Of a stretch of DNA of 64,000 nucleotides, positions 1-9,575 are shown piece by piece. The notes under the pieces are model-generated. The model worked only from the letters and a program-made list of their open reading frames with translations, searched no databases and had not been told where the DNA came from. Each line of letters begins with the position of its first letter. Positions within the stretch are counted from its first letter, which is position 1. Where the stretch lies: positions 1 to 64,000 of the forward strand of contig NZ_JABWCS010000201.1 in NCBI RefSeq assembly GCF_013359945.1, in the 5' to 3' direction. This DNA comes from Paenibacillus agri (GTDB lineage Bacteria > Bacillota > Bacilli > Paenibacillales > Paenibacillaceae). The translations under genes and the position numbers were made by a program.

Positions 1-140
1 TTCCTATTGGGAAGCGAAAGGGCTGAAAAGTTTGCTTTCACGTTACTTAGAGCTTTGTTAACCTTTTGGAACCGCCGTATGCGGACCCGCATGTACGGTG
101 GTGTGAGAGGACGGGGGTTTAACGCCCCCTCCTACTCGAT
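1..140 (+). mobile_element. 3' end of a group II intron (class C), domains V and VI
   Basis: Positions 71-102 fold as a domain V hairpin: ACCGCCGT pairs with ACGGTGGT (one G-U pair), then ATGCGG, a short loop and CGCAT. The CGC triad in the lower stem is the form known for class IIC introns. Positions 105-136 form a domain VI-like hairpin with GGGGG and CCCCC arms, and the intron would end near CTACTCGAT at about 140. The reverse transcriptase/maturase ORF would lie to the left, outside the window. Class IIC introns usually insert just after terminator hairpins. The exact 3' splice boundary is inferred. Confidence 0.8.
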
Positions 141-172
141 CGTCATTAACGTCATGCTTAACGTTCATCTAC

Positions 173-3100
173 TTAACGGTTGACCGTTACCTTGATTGTA
201 TCACTAACGTTCACTCCCGCCGCATTGACCAGCTCGGCCTGGTACTCGTACAATCCGGGTTCACGGCCGCTAATGGTCGTCTCGGCGCTTTGCGCAGTTT
301 GCGCGTTCGCTTTTAGCGTCTGCGTGTCGATAAGCTTACCGTTCTCATACAGGCGATACTCCGTAGCATTGGTACCCCACCACAGGTTCATCGTCACCTT
401 ATAGTCACCATCACCATCCCAATTGTCATGGGACAATACTGGTTTGCCCGGGGCGGCGTCGCGAATAGTGATTGTGAGCGTATTGCTCTTGGTTGTGCCA
501 TATTTGTTGGTCAGCTCTGCGGTGTACACATACGTGCCGTTCGGCTTACCGTTAAGCTCTGTGCTTGTGGTCTGGGCCGATGGAGAAACATCCTTCAGCG
601 ACTTGCTGTCGATCAGCACGTCGTTCTCATAGAGCTTGTAGCTGGTGCCATTGTTGCCCCACCAGAGATTCATGGTGACGGTATAATTGCCGTCACTGAG
701 TCCGCTGGCATAGCCGCTATTCGAAGACAGTACCACTTGTCCGGGCTTGCCTGTAGCTAGTGAAGTACCGCTCTTAACCTGAAAGGAATAGCTCTTCTCC
801 GCTTTATTACCAGCGGCGTCGGTTACGACGTATCCAACCGTATGGGCTCCTGCGCCCAGATCGGCAGCATTCACGATCTGCCCTTCGGTGATCGGACACC
901 CATCCAGCAGAAGCTGCTTGGAGGCAACGCCGGACAACGTATCGGAGGCGGTTAATTCAAATTGAAGCTGTGCCTCTTCCTCTACATCTTTGACAATATG
1001 GCCGGACTCTGTCAGTTCAGCGGTTGGCGGTGTCGTATCGATATTTACGCCAAGTGTTTTGACTTCTTCAGCCTTGCCCTTGCCTGGCAATGCATGATAA
1101 GCAAGCATATGCCGGCCGTCTTGACTCACGGATACTGGCGCGCTGTACACTTTTTCCGCACTGTCGTTCAGCGCGTAATAGATCGTAGCCGTGCCAGGGT
1201 CGGCTATGAGAGTAACTTCTACGGACTGATTCAGCCAGCCGGCAGCATTGGTTTGGGCCGATAGCGTTGCTGTAGTCACCGGCGCGTTCTTCGCTTCCGC
1301 AATGACAAAGTCCCCAACACTTCTTGGCTTTAGCTGATAGACGCCATTAAAAATTGCAGAAACGCCCGTAATGTTCAGCTGCTGTCCTTCCGTATAAGGG
1401 AAGTTGTCCTTAGTAATGCCTGTCCGGGCATCTACCCGTACATGATTGCTTGTCCCGTCAGCGGCGATGGCGTCAAATTCAAACGAACCGCTTGGGGCAG
1501 CGCTAATGATATGAGTCACCGTCACGTCGGACAACTTGAGCAATTGCCCTTGATTAGCATCGTTCACCACTGTTGCCGACACCGGCAGCGGGAGTACTGC
1601 CGTTCCGGTCTTCGCAATCTGCACCACGTCGGACAGCTCCAGCTCTGTATTGTACAGAGTTGTAGGCGCCGTCACTTTAACCTTATCACCGGCATGGAAG
1701 CCGCTCTGGCTCTGGAAGACATACAATCCGCCAGTCTCATCCTGTAAGTAAAAACTCTGACCGCCGAAAATACCCGGCTCAGTCGTCACAGTCCCTTCCA
1801 CGGTCACGAGTGTTCCTGTGGCCTTGTTACGGGCTTCACTGACGGAAATCGCGGCTGGTATCGGATCCTCCTCTGCCGGGAGCGGTTCGGCCGGAACATT
1901 GCCCAGCGTCACTGCTTCGGTCGTCAGGTTGGTGCTATTAAGGCGAAGTCGCAGGTTCGAAGCAGCCGTCGTGCCTGGCTTGATCTGTACCGTCAGATCC
2001 TTGTAGGCATGGCCGTTCAGATCAGCAGTCAGGCTGAAAGAGGCGCTGTAGCCATAGCTGCTCGGCCAGGAGCCATCGTTGTTCTGAATCTTAGCAATCT
2101 GGGTACCCCCGCTTACCTGGTAGATACCTACCTGGAAGCCGGATACTGTAGTACCGGGTGGTAAATTATCCGCAATCACTCGAATCTGAAAATCCTGCGC
2201 ATTCGGTAATACGGCCTGGTGCGTGAATTTGTACACCGCGTTCGCGCTAGTTGTTGGTCCGCCGTAGGAGCCGGCCTTGAACGTACTACGATCATACCAT
2301 TTGTAACCGGCGTTCGGCTCGGCCCATGGCTCAGGCTTTGGCTCGGTGGATAGCGCTGGCTCTTCAAACGGCAGCAACGCTGTCGGCTGATCCAGTGTCA
2401 GGCCGCTGACCTGGGTGAAATCTGTATAGCTCTCTTTTTTGGCTAGCCAGTTAACAGTATTCACCAGCAGCTTGCCATCGTCCACTTCTTTGAAGCCGTC
2501 GTAAGTTGTTTTCTTAGCGCCGGTATCCTCACGAAGGTATTTTGGCGTCGCATCCTCTACTGGGGAAGAGTCACCAATGAAGGCTGCCTTGCCGGCCCCT
2601 TTTTTGGCAACTGCCACATATGGACCTTCCGCTACTCCGCCGCCGCTATAGACACCTTGGTCCACGGCATTAGGCCAAGCTGCACTCGTTTGTGGCAAGT
2701 ACACGATGCCCTTGGCCCGGTGCGGGTCCAGGATGGCGATCGTGGAACCTGCATGCATCGCTACGGCCGACACTCCTGTCGTGATGCCGAAGGCCTGATT
2801 AGGAGGGACAATGTTGGTTGCATTGATGTCGCCGAGGGCGTTGTAGCGGAACCGAACGCCGAACTCATTTGCCAGCCAGTCGGAACTGACTACACCCTGC
2901 ATTGCATCGGAAGCGGCCTCTACGGCGCTCATGCCTTTGGCCGGGTTGTCCCACGCTCCGCGGCGGTATCCGTTGAACGCCTCGGAACCGTCCCAGCGGT
3001 TTTTGTTGCGGTCTGCGTTGTAATGATCAGCGATGAAGAATATGCTACCGCCATTCTGCACGTATTGCGCCATTGCCTGCTGTTCACTGGCTTTGTATGG

Positions 3101-3475
3101 CACGTTGGCCTCGGCTGTGATGAAGACGTCATAAGCGGATAGATCGCTTAAAGTAATCGGCGTTGTCTTACGAAGCTCTTTGACATAATAACCATTCTGC
3201 GCAAGTGCGTTACCGAAATCGGAAAAAGCGCCGTCAATCACCCAGTCGGCTGCGCCCGCAGTCTGCTCATGGGTATTGTCGAACAAAATCTTTTTGCCCG
3301 CATTCTCATTGACTACTTTGGCTTCAATGAACGGCGCAGGGTCGGTTGGTCCCTCAGCATATACCGCCGGACCGGCTCCAAATGCGAATAACTGCATTGG
3401 AACGGCTACCGCCGCTGCGAACATGCCTTTGATCAGCTTCTTTTTCCAATCTGAATGACTCTTCTTCATCCCCAT
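173..3475 (-). CDS. Large secreted multidomain protein (GATase-like, OB-fold-like, Ig/FN3-like modules)
   Basis: A 1100-residue extracellular protein. Residues 1-41 form a signal peptide ([10 protein letters not shown], hydrophobic core, cleavage near VYAEG). Residues about 60-345 look like a ThuA/DUF4350-type glutamine-amidotransferase-like fold ([43 protein letters not shown]). Residues about 545-730 resemble the OB-fold of secreted endonucleases and DUF5689 proteins ([22 protein letters not shown]). An Ig-like bacterial-surface module with DTTPPTAEL follows, then two C-terminal copies of a roughly 95-residue module sharing VTMNLWWG and YENG/YEND, common on Paenibacillus chitinases and nucleases and probably polymer-binding. 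No catalytic residues were assigned, so the enzymatic role is unknown. The stop codon lies about 30 bp from the intron end. Confidence 0.85.
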   Translation of the reverse strand: MGMKKSHSDWKKKLIKGMFAAAVAVPMQLFAFGAGPAVYAEGPTDPAPFIEAKVVNENAGKKILFDNTHEQTAGAADWVIDGAFSDFGNALAQNGYYVKELRKTTPITLSDLSAYDVFITAEANVPYKASEQQAMAQYVQNGGSIFFIADHYNADRNKNRWDGSEAFNGYRRGAWDNPAKGMSAVEAASDAMQGVVSSDWLANEFGVRFRYNALGDINATNIVPPNQAFGITTGVSAVAMHAGSTIAILDPHRAKGIVYLPQTSAAWPNAVDQGVYSGGGVAEGPYVAVAKKGAGKAAFIGDSSPVEDATPKYLREDTGAKKTTYDGFKEVDDGKLLVNTVNWLAKKESYTDFTQVSGLTLDQPTALLPFEEPALSTEPKPEPWAEPNAGYKWYDRSTFKAGSYGGPTTSANAVYKFTHQAVLPNAQDFQIRVIADNLPPGTTVSGFQVGIYQVSGGTQIAKIQNNDGSWPSSYGYSASFSLTADLNGHAYKDLTVQIKPGTTAASNLRLRLNSTNLTTEAVTLGNVPAEPLPAEEDPIPAAISVSEARNKATGTLVTVEGTVTTEPGIFGGQSFYLQDETGGLYVFQSQSGFHAGDKVKVTAPTTLYNTELELSDVVQIAKTGTAVLPLPVSATVVNDANQGQLLKLSDVTVTHIISAAPSGSFEFDAIAADGTSNHVRVDARTGITKDNFPYTEGQQLNITGVSAIFNGVYQLKPRSVGDFVIAEAKNAPVTTATLSAQTNAAGWLNQSVEVTLIADPGTATIYYALNDSAEKVYSAPVSVSQDGRHMLAYHALPGKGKAEEVKTLGVNIDTTPPTAELTESGHIVKDVEEEAQLQFELTASDTLSGVASKQLLLDGCPITEGQIVNAADLGAGAHTVGYVVTDAAGNKAEKSYSFQVKSGTSLATGKPGQVVLSSNSGYASGLSDGNYTVTMNLWWGNNGTSYKLYENDVLIDSKSLKDVSPSAQTTSTELNGKPNGTYVYTAELTNKYGTTKSNTLTITIRDAAPGKPVLSHDNWDGDGDYKVTMNLWWGTNATEYRLYENGKLIDTQTLKANAQTAQSAETTISGREPGLYEYQAELVNAAGVNVSDTIKVTVNR

Positions 3476-3627
3476 CCTCCTTCAGTGATAGAACGGCAGG
3501 TCTTGCCAGAATTAACCACCTGCTTGTCGTCTACTATCCTATCGCCCAAGAATTAGGAGGAACATAGATTTATGTAAACTTATGTAAATAAATCTTTTGG
3601 CCTATGTATCGAGTACTACAAAATAAG

Positions 3628-3656
3628 TTTACCCCTCCACTCTTTGTTAGTATAAT
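3628..3656 (+). promoter_or_regulatory. Sigma-A-like promoter for the ACR3/BASS-type permease gene
   Basis: TTTACC (3628-3633), a 17-bp spacer and TATAAT (3651-3656) lie just upstream of the SD and ATG at 3684. Predicted from sequence only. Confidence 0.6.
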
Positions 3657-3683
3657 TTTCTTAATGGTTGAAAGGAGAATGAA

Positions 3684-4676
3684 ATGTTAACAAGAGAAAG
3701 ACTTGAACATCAACAAATTTGGCTGTATGTAATTGTTCTAATTATTGGTGGAGTTATAGGATTGACTAGCCCTCAGACTGGTTCATTGCTTCATTTTACG
3801 ATCTCACCAATTCTTGCGATTCTTCTGTATAGCATGTTTGCCCAAATCCCATTTCTTCAACTACGAGATTCGCTTTCCAATGGAAGATTTATTGGGGCTT
3901 TATTGGTCGCTAACTTTGTCATCGTCCCAATCGTAGTATGGATATTAACTCAGATCTTCCCCCAATCCCCTCCAATCTTAGTCGGAGTTTACTTGGTACT
4001 GTTAACGCCATGTATTGACTACGTAATCGTATTTACACAACTGGGACGTGGGAATGAAAAGCTTATGCTAGCAGCAACTCCTATACTATTCGTTGTTCAA
4101 ATGGTTTTGCTTCCTTTCTATTTATGGTTATTCATTGGAAATGAAGCAGCTAAAATTGTAAAGGTTGGACCTTTTGTCGAAGCATTTTCGTTTCTAATTG
4201 TTATCCCTCTATTTCTGGCACTTATGACGCAACTGTGGGCAAAGAATAAAACAAGTGGAGAAAGAGCACTTCATTTATCAGCTTGGTTACCCGTTCCGTT
4301 CATGGCACTAGCCTTAATTGTTGTAGTTGCCTCTCAAATCGAGAAGGTTACCAACGATTTTGATATTATTCTAAAAGTCCTCCCCATTTATATTTTATTT
4401 CTTATTGTGATGCCAATGTTATCACGCATGCTTGCGGCATGGTTCCGCCTGGATGCCGGGGCAGGAAGAGCGCTTATTTTCAGTTCAGGAACTCGAAATT
4501 CGCTCGTAGTTCTTCCTTTGGGATTATCCTTACCAGGGGAATGGGCTACCATAGCAGCGGCTGTTATAGTAACTCAGACTATTGTGGAGCTTGTAGGTGA
4601 ACTGATTTACATACGCATCGTTCCTGCATTAATTTTGCGGGATAAAGAGCATGAACATAGCAAAAGCAGCCTATAA
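3684..4676 (+). CDS. Arsenic resistance (ACR3/BASS-type) membrane permease
   Basis: A 330-residue protein with about ten hydrophobic segments and an N-terminal basic, non-cleaved start. The layout resembles ACR3 arsenite efflux and bile-acid/sodium symporter superfamily proteins, including the helix-break motif TPCIDYVIVFTQLGRGN near residues 108-124 and the late SSGTRNSLVVLPLGLSLP segment. It should export a small oxyanion or transport an organic anion across the cytoplasmic membrane. No arsR or arsC gene adjoins it, so arsenic specificity is not supported by context. It is monocistronic, with its own promoter and a terminator whose stem overlaps the stop codon. SD AAAGGAG lies 6-7 bases before ATG. 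Confidence 0.75.
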   Translation: MLTRERLEHQQIWLYVIVLIIGGVIGLTSPQTGSLLHFTISPILAILLYSMFAQIPFLQLRDSLSNGRFIGALLVANFVIVPIVVWILTQIFPQSPPILVGVYLVLLTPCIDYVIVFTQLGRGNEKLMLAATPILFVVQMVLLPFYLWLFIGNEAAKIVKVGPFVEAFSFLIVIPLFLALMTQLWAKNKTSGERALHLSAWLPVPFMALALIVVVASQIEKVTNDFDIILKVLPIYILFLIVMPMLSRMLAAWFRLDAGAGRALIFSSGTRNSLVVLPLGLSLPGEWATIAAAVIVTQTIVELVGELIYIRIVPALILRDKEHEHSKSSL

Positions 4677-4693
4677 TGGGCTGCCTTTTTTTG
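4665..4693 (+). terminator. Intrinsic terminator of the ACR3/BASS permease gene
   Basis: GCAGCC and GGGCTGC arms around TATAAT, then a run of seven T. The TAA stop codon sits inside the hairpin loop. Confidence 0.8.
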
Positions 4694-4769
4694 TATTGAA
4701 TATGTTATTGAACTTCTCAAATTTTCCATTTAAACAGTTCTCTTCATTAGGAATAGTCCAGCCTCACAC

Positions 4770-6761
4770 TCAAGCCATCTCTTCTCGCAGATCATGCTCC
4801 ATAAAGAGAATATCGCGTTTCATATCCTTCATGCCCTGTCTAGAGATTCGCCCTGTCTCGAACATGGATTGGATGTTGTCTCTCTCCAGCTGAATTCCGA
4901 TCCGGGCCAGCTCCTGCAGCGAGATGTCGAACTCTTTTCGGGTATCGGTGACCGATTCGTTTTTGCTCAGATGCTGTAGCGTACGTTCCTGATGCAGAAT
5001 CAGTGCGCTGACGGTCACCATATGATCTGGCTCACCTTCTGCAAGCAGAACGTTTAGTTGCTTAATGACATAAGCAATATTATGAATTCTGAGCCGAAGC
5101 AATTCGGCACGTCTTTCACGGAAGCTTAACGGAGCATGCGGTAGTTTTTCGAATATTTCGATCCAATGCTTAATGGGGAAAAGCTCTTTTTTATAGCTGG
5201 AATCTCTTGTTTGCATAAATAACAGTTTATTAGTTTTGTTAAGGTAACTATATGCAATATATGGATTCACTTCTTTCTCTTCAAGCGCAAGCAGCGTGTT
5301 CTCTCGTTCCCATTTCAGGACAGATATGCCCAAGGACCGTTGTACCTTATCTTGATTGTCATCTTTTTTGAGCGTGCGAATCCTGGTAGTATACGTATTG
5401 ATAATCTGGACCGTTGCCAGCCGGTTCTCATCTCTGGTCTGTTCGTTTAAACCTGTAACTACATTTCGCAGAATCTCAATTTTGGCCTGAATATCCTCTT
5501 CTTCCTGCTCATTTTGCGTCTCTTTCCCCAATAAAAGCGGCAACAGATAGTTGGAGGCTAGCAGGGTCCACAATATTACTCCAGCCGCAAGGAAAATAAT
5601 TAAATCTCTCGCCGGAAAGGCTGTGCCATCATCAAGAAAAAACGGCAGCGACAATGTACTCGCCAGTGTGATCGTTCCTCGTACTCCTGATAGACTGAGG
5701 ATCAGCGCCTTCTTGAATCTGACTGGCCATGGTTCGCGCGGATTAGCCTTTTCAGAGATATCCATTAGAAGCACCCAGATGAGCCGCAGCCCGAGTACAG
5801 CCACAGTCAATAATAGTGTGTACAAAATGACTTTAACATTCCCTATTTCCGGGCTGTTCCAAATCGTCTGAATAATTTCCGGAAGCTGTGTTCCCAGCAG
5901 CAGAAAAACCAGTCCGTTCAATACAAAGATAATGACCGACCAGGTGCTTTTGGATACAACTCTTAGCTTGGCAACCTCGGGATTCATTTTCTTGTAACCT
6001 AAAGAATGAGCGATTCCTGCAGCAACAACAGCAAGGATACCGTTGACCCCCAATTCCTCGGCAGCGATGAAAATTAAAAAAGGAGTCATAATCTCAATCA
6101 GCATGTGGAGCGTGACATTCTCCATCCCCAGTCTCCGCAGCCATTTCACCGCGCCATATTTTACAAACGTGAGCAACAGTCCCAGTACCACACCACCAAG
6201 TGAAATGGAGATAAAGCTGATGCTGGCCGTTTTGAAAGAAAACATACCAGTGACCATAGCGGCTACGGCAAACTGAAAGGAAACCAGCCCCGATGCGTCG
6301 TTGATTAAAGATTCTCCCTCCAGAATTTGCATCGTCTGATGAGGGATCTTCACTTTCTGCTCCAGTGCACCCACGGCCACAGCATCGGTAGGTGCTAGTG
6401 CAGCCGCCAGTGCGAAGGATGCTGCCAGCGGGATGACCGGAAGTAGCCAATTCAGGAAATATCCCATCACACCTACCGTCACAAACACCAGACCCAGCGC
6501 TAGTAAAAGGATTGGTTTTTTCAGCTTCCATAGCGCCTCTTTATCCGCATGTCTGCCATCATTGAATAGCAACGGGGCAATGAATAGAAGCAAAAATAGC
6601 TCCGGATTTAATTTCAGTTCATAGTGAACAGGTAGCCAAGTAATGATCATCCCCAGTACGATTTGAATAATCGGCACGGAGACCGAAGGAATAAATCTGT
6701 TCACTAAATTGGATAAAGAGACAGCCGCCAACATCAGCAAAATAAATTCAAACAATTCCAA
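4770..6761 (-). CDS. Na+/H+ antiporter, CPA1 (NhaP/NHE) family
   Basis: A 663-residue protein from a TTG start at 6759-6761, chosen because GGAGGT lies 9 bases upstream; an ATG at 6800 has no SD. About twelve membrane helices fill residues 1-410. They include APTDAVAVGALEQKVKIP and EGESLINDASGLVSFQ, the ND-containing ion-binding segment of CPA1 antiporters. The roughly 250-residue hydrophilic tail is cytoplasmic and rich in charged helices, as in NhaK/YjcE-type exchangers. The expected role is electroneutral Na+(K+)/H+ exchange for pH and salt homeostasis. It is a single gene. Confidence 0.9.
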   Translation of the reverse strand: MELFEFILLMLAAVSLSNLVNRFIPSVSVPIIQIVLGMIITWLPVHYELKLNPELFLLLFIAPLLFNDGRHADKEALWKLKKPILLLALGLVFVTVGVMGYFLNWLLPVIPLAASFALAAALAPTDAVAVGALEQKVKIPHQTMQILEGESLINDASGLVSFQFAVAAMVTGMFSFKTASISFISISLGGVVLGLLLTFVKYGAVKWLRRLGMENVTLHMLIEIMTPFLIFIAAEELGVNGILAVVAAGIAHSLGYKKMNPEVAKLRVVSKSTWSVIIFVLNGLVFLLLGTQLPEIIQTIWNSPEIGNVKVILYTLLLTVAVLGLRLIWVLLMDISEKANPREPWPVRFKKALILSLSGVRGTITLASTLSLPFFLDDGTAFPARDLIIFLAAGVILWTLLASNYLLPLLLGKETQNEQEEEDIQAKIEILRNVVTGLNEQTRDENRLATVQIINTYTTRIRTLKKDDNQDKVQRSLGISVLKWERENTLLALEEKEVNPYIAYSYLNKTNKLLFMQTRDSSYKKELFPIKHWIEIFEKLPHAPLSFRERRAELLRLRIHNIAYVIKQLNVLLAEGEPDHMVTVSALILHQERTLQHLSKNESVTDTRKEFDISLQELARIGIQLERDNIQSMFETGRISRQGMKDMKRDILFMEHDLREEMA

Positions 6762-6877
6762 GTGAATCTTACCTCCAGATCTACAATCAATAGATTTCAT
6801 AATATCAGAGTTCTAATATTTAACTTAGTATAAAATGTATTTTTAAACTGAATGTAAATCCGATGGTTACCATGTAT

Positions 6878-6919
6878 AAAAAAGGATCAGTGCCTCCATA
6901 TGGAGACGCTGACCCTTTT
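6878..6919 (-). terminator. Intrinsic terminator after the small membrane-protein gene
   Basis: A near-perfect hairpin (AAAGGGTCAG and CTGATCCTTT arms around the palindrome TCCATATGGA) followed on the minus strand by T-rich sequence. It separates the gene ending at 7011 from the antiporter gene. Confidence 0.75.
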
Positions 6920-7010
6920 ACACTTATGAGGCATATCCACATATCATCAGTCTGATGCTACAACCAGTTCTTGATTGCTGATACGCACTAGTGGGCGAAC
7001 CCGTTCACAC

Positions 7011-7451
7011 TCAGTTGGCATTCATCCGTAGTTTGCTTTTCAGCTCCAGATAGATATGACCATACAGCTTCCGACGTAGCGCCGAATGAAACGCAGCCAG
7101 CACCAGAGTCACTACGATCAGAGCGGCAGGCACAATATACAGGATAGGATGATCCACGAAAAATCCAAAAACATCATAGTCTCGGTCGATCCATCGCCCA
7201 TAGATAAAAGCAGCGGCCACAACCAGCAGCACTGGCAGGGCGAACAAACCAGACAAGATATTCACCTTTTTCATTTTCTTGTATGTAGATTGATAAGCAT
7301 GCTCACCGAGAGATTCTTCGAGCAGCATGCACTGCTTGTCGAAGGAATCGCTTTTGGACACCGGCAGCTCCCTGTTCGTAATATGCTTGTGAAGCATATC
7401 TAACTCCTGGCTAAACTCCATCGAGCTCAGGAGGGTTTTTCCCATATTCAT
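7011..7451 (-). CDS. Hypothetical two-helix membrane protein
   Basis: A 146-residue protein not recognised as a named family. Residues 1-60 are hydrophilic and predicted helical. Two hydrophobic helices follow (about residues 66-90 with LSGLFALPVLLVVAAAF, and about 105-128 with LYIVPAALIVVTLVLAAF), with a short basic tail. An SD-like GAGAGGAG lies upstream of ATG. It has its own downstream terminator and appears monocistronic. No function can be assigned. Confidence 0.7.
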   Translation of the reverse strand: MNMGKTLLSSMEFSQELDMLHKHITNRELPVSKSDSFDKQCMLLEESLGEHAYQSTYKKMKKVNILSGLFALPVLLVVAAAFIYGRWIDRDYDVFGFFVDHPILYIVPAALIVVTLVLAAFHSALRRKLYGHIYLELKSKLRMNAN

Positions 7452-7588
7452 AGTTGTCTCCTCTCGTTGTATATGAATTCCGGCGGTAACTTTCGAACAT
7501 CAGGTTCACGATTCTCCGGAATTTTATATTATAACTTGGATAAACAGTCGCACACTAGGCCCTGAGGTACTAAAATGATGGGATTGTA

Positions 7589-8272
7589 CTACAAATTAAA
7601 AACAAAAATGATCAAAAACATAAGCGGTGGAATAGCTAATGCGGGCAAAAGATTTAATGTTTTCATTTTTTTAATCCCTAAAATACTTAAGCCTGAACAT
7701 AATATTAAAATACCGCCAATGATAGATATCTCATTCATCAGATCAGCATTTAAAGAATTCTCTATTAATTTCGCGATCAAATAGATTGAACCTTGCCAGC
7801 AAAATAATACTAGAGCAGCTAATGCTATACCGAGACCAAATGTTGACGCTAATACGATAGAAGTTATAAAATCCAACATTCCATTAGCAAATAAATAAGT
7901 GTAATCACCTTTTAACGCTGCTTCGACCGGACCAAGTATAGATAGTGAACCGATACAAAATAATAAAATAGCAGTTGATAATCCCTCGGCCAGATTTCCT
8001 TTCGAAAACTTACTAACAAGATTATTAAATTTCTCTTCCAAGTTAATCTTTTGTCCAATTAAAGCGCCAAGAGCTAAACTAACGATAAACAGAACAGGAT
8101 ATTTACTATCAGGCATGTGCTGCACGATCGTATTCATTCCAAGCGCTAGCGCAGCTAATCCCATTGCGTTCATCAAAATATCTTGATACTCGTTCTTGAT
8201 CCCCTTTTTAAAAACACTTCCAATAATACTACCTAGAATAATCATTAACACATTAAAGGCCGTACCCAACAT
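7589..8272 (-). CDS. DUF554 family membrane protein
   Basis: A 227-residue, highly hydrophobic protein with six to seven membrane helices. It opens with MLGTAFNVLMIILGSIIG, the conserved DUF554 (YdfK/YqgA-like) start, and continues with ALGALIGQKINLEEKF and the GSLSILGPVEAALKGDY loop typical of the family. Function in this family is not established. It lies just downstream of the MerR gene on the same strand, but a terminator at 8306-8338 separates them. Confidence 0.85.
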   Translation of the reverse strand: MLGTAFNVLMIILGSIIGSVFKKGIKNEYQDILMNAMGLAALALGMNTIVQHMPDSKYPVLFIVSLALGALIGQKINLEEKFNNLVSKFSKGNLAEGLSTAILLFCIGSLSILGPVEAALKGDYTYLFANGMLDFITSIVLASTFGLGIALAALVLFCWQGSIYLIAKLIENSLNADLMNEISIIGGILILCSGLSILGIKKMKTLNLLPALAIPPLMFLIIFVFNL

Positions 8273-8305
8273 TATCGTTTCTTTCTCCCTTCAAAATTGG
8301 CAATA

Positions 8306-8338
8306 TAAAAAAAATAAACCCTCTAGTAACTAGAGGGT
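8306..8338 (-). terminator. Intrinsic terminator of the MerR-family gene
   Basis: Perfect arms ACCCTCTAG and CTAGAGGGT followed on the minus strand by TTTATTTTTTTT. It lies 7 bases after the MerR stop codon. Confidence 0.85.
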
Positions 8339-8345
8339 CAAGTTA

Positions 8346-9164
8346 TTAATTTCGACTAAAAGGCAATAAAATTTCTGTAACGTACTTGTCCACGCTATTT
8401 GTAATCCCATAATCAATCAATGTAATTTCAATTGAATCATCGATGATGGTATAACCATGCTGTTCACTATACTTGAGTAATTCTTCATAAAAGCCAGCTG
8501 CATGGACATGTGTCCCACTGAAACGTACTCTTAAATATTCACGGGCGGGAAAAACGACTTCCGCTTTGGGGATATTATCTCCTTCTTCTAAGATCATAAA
8601 AATACTGTTGTAGCGGTCAAATGTATTGGCCTCAATATCCTGAAGCGCAACTGAAAGCCCGATTTTACCCAGGAAAATACTTTCATCAATGTTGAAATTT
8701 TTTCGGAGTTCGGCAATGGGATACTCAATATCCTCACCAGGTCTATAGTCATGGGTTAAATGGGCCACTCTTAGTTTAGGCAGCTTCACTTCCATTATTG
8801 TACCCATTGGATGGTTGATTGCATCATGGATCTGAGTCAGCCGTCGTTTGATTTTTCTATCAATTAACTCTAATTCTCTTTTTTTATTCGCAATTTCAGT
8901 CTGTTGCCGGTTTAACATCTCGATCAGCTTATCCGTATCACGGTAGTCGAAGAAATCCAAAAGGTCGCTGATTGGCACGCCCAAAGCTCTTAAATATTTG
9001 ATCGTACTTAATCTTTCAAAATGTTGAGTTGAATAATAGCGATAATTATTGCTCTTATCTATATATTCTGGTTTCAAAAGCCCAATCTCATCATAATATC
9101 TGAGCGTGGAGATTTTGACCTGAAATAATTTTGATAATTCACCTATTGTGAATAATTCCTTCAT
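8346..9164 (-). CDS. MerR-family transcriptional regulator with GyrI-like effector domain
   Basis: A 272-residue protein. Residues 1-70 are a MerR winged helix ([20 protein letters not shown], then [19 protein letters not shown]). Residues about 75-115 form the dimerisation coiled coil, and about 120-270 an effector-binding domain of the BmrR/GyrI type. It probably binds a spacer-extended promoter as a dimer and senses a small hydrophobic ligand. Its target is unclear: DUF554 lies downstream behind a terminator, and only gene remnants lie upstream. Confidence 0.85.
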   Translation of the reverse strand: MKELFTIGELSKLFQVKISTLRYYDEIGLLKPEYIDKSNNYRYYSTQHFERLSTIKYLRALGVPISDLLDFFDYRDTDKLIEMLNRQQTEIANKKRELELIDRKIKRRLTQIHDAINHPMGTIMEVKLPKLRVAHLTHDYRPGEDIEYPIAELRKNFNIDESIFLGKIGLSVALQDIEANTFDRYNSIFMILEEGDNIPKAEVVFPAREYLRVRFSGTHVHAAGFYEELLKYSEQHGYTIIDDSIEITLIDYGITNSVDKYVTEILLPFSRN

Positions 9165-9197
9165 GCCTATACCGCCTTTTCGAATATCTGTTTATAA

Positions 9198-9226
9198 ATC
9201 ATATCTTTAAGACATTCGTGTGTAAA
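9198..9226 (-). promoter_or_regulatory. Promoter of the MerR-family gene
   Basis: On the minus strand TTTACA (9221-9226), 17-bp spacer and TATGAT (9198-9203), about 35 bp before the MerR start codon. Predicted only. Confidence 0.55.
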
Positions 9227-9230
9227 CCCG

Positions 9231-9352
9231 CTACATATTCTTTGCGGAACGCAGCAGATAGAGAAAGAACGGCGCGCCAAGCGCGCCCATAACAACACCG
9301 ACTGGAAGTTCTACGGGAGCAACTGCGAGTACAGCTACCCCGGCCAGAATGA
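9231..9352 (-). pseudogene. 3' remnant of a FecCD-type siderophore ABC permease gene
   Basis: The minus-strand frame encodes LAPVELPVGVVMGALGAPF-like residues (seen here as VAPVELPVGVV, GALGAPFFLYLLR), the hallmark C-terminus of FecCD-family iron-siderophore permeases. Only about 40 family residues remain; upstream the reading frame passes into sequence antisense to a different gene fragment. No partner binding protein or ATPase is present, so this is a non-functional scar. Confidence 0.75.
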
Positions 9353-9550
9353 AACGTCTGCTATGATTACATCCTTCCGGTAGGCCAAAGTCACGAAAAA
9401 ATGCTTGAGGTCGTTGCACATGCCAACGAAAAAGGCCCCCGTCTATTCGGAGACCCTTGCGAAATTTATGAAATCGATAACCGTGATACGATCATTACCG
9501 AACAATTTTTAACTGAATTCCAGTTGAGGGTATGCGATATTGAACTTTAG
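9353..9550 (+). pseudogene. 3' remnant of a gene of GyrI/effector-domain type
   Basis: An open plus-strand frame of about 65 codons ends at TAG (9548-9550) with no start codon or SD. Its product contains ILPVGQSHEKMLEVV, GPRLFGDPCEIYEID and LTEFQLRV, reminiscent of the C-terminal end of GyrI-like effector domains in MerR/AraC regulators (tentative). It abuts the FecCD remnant tail to tail, so a deletion probably joined two genes here. Confidence 0.5.
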
Positions 9551-9575
9551 TCGATGCCCCGCCCCGGCCACTTTT

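Noticed and set aside
2657-3142. Long plus-strand frame opposite the secreted multidomain protein gene.
   Set aside because: It has no SD, runs antisense to a clear signal-peptide protein, and its product has the skewed composition of a shadow frame.
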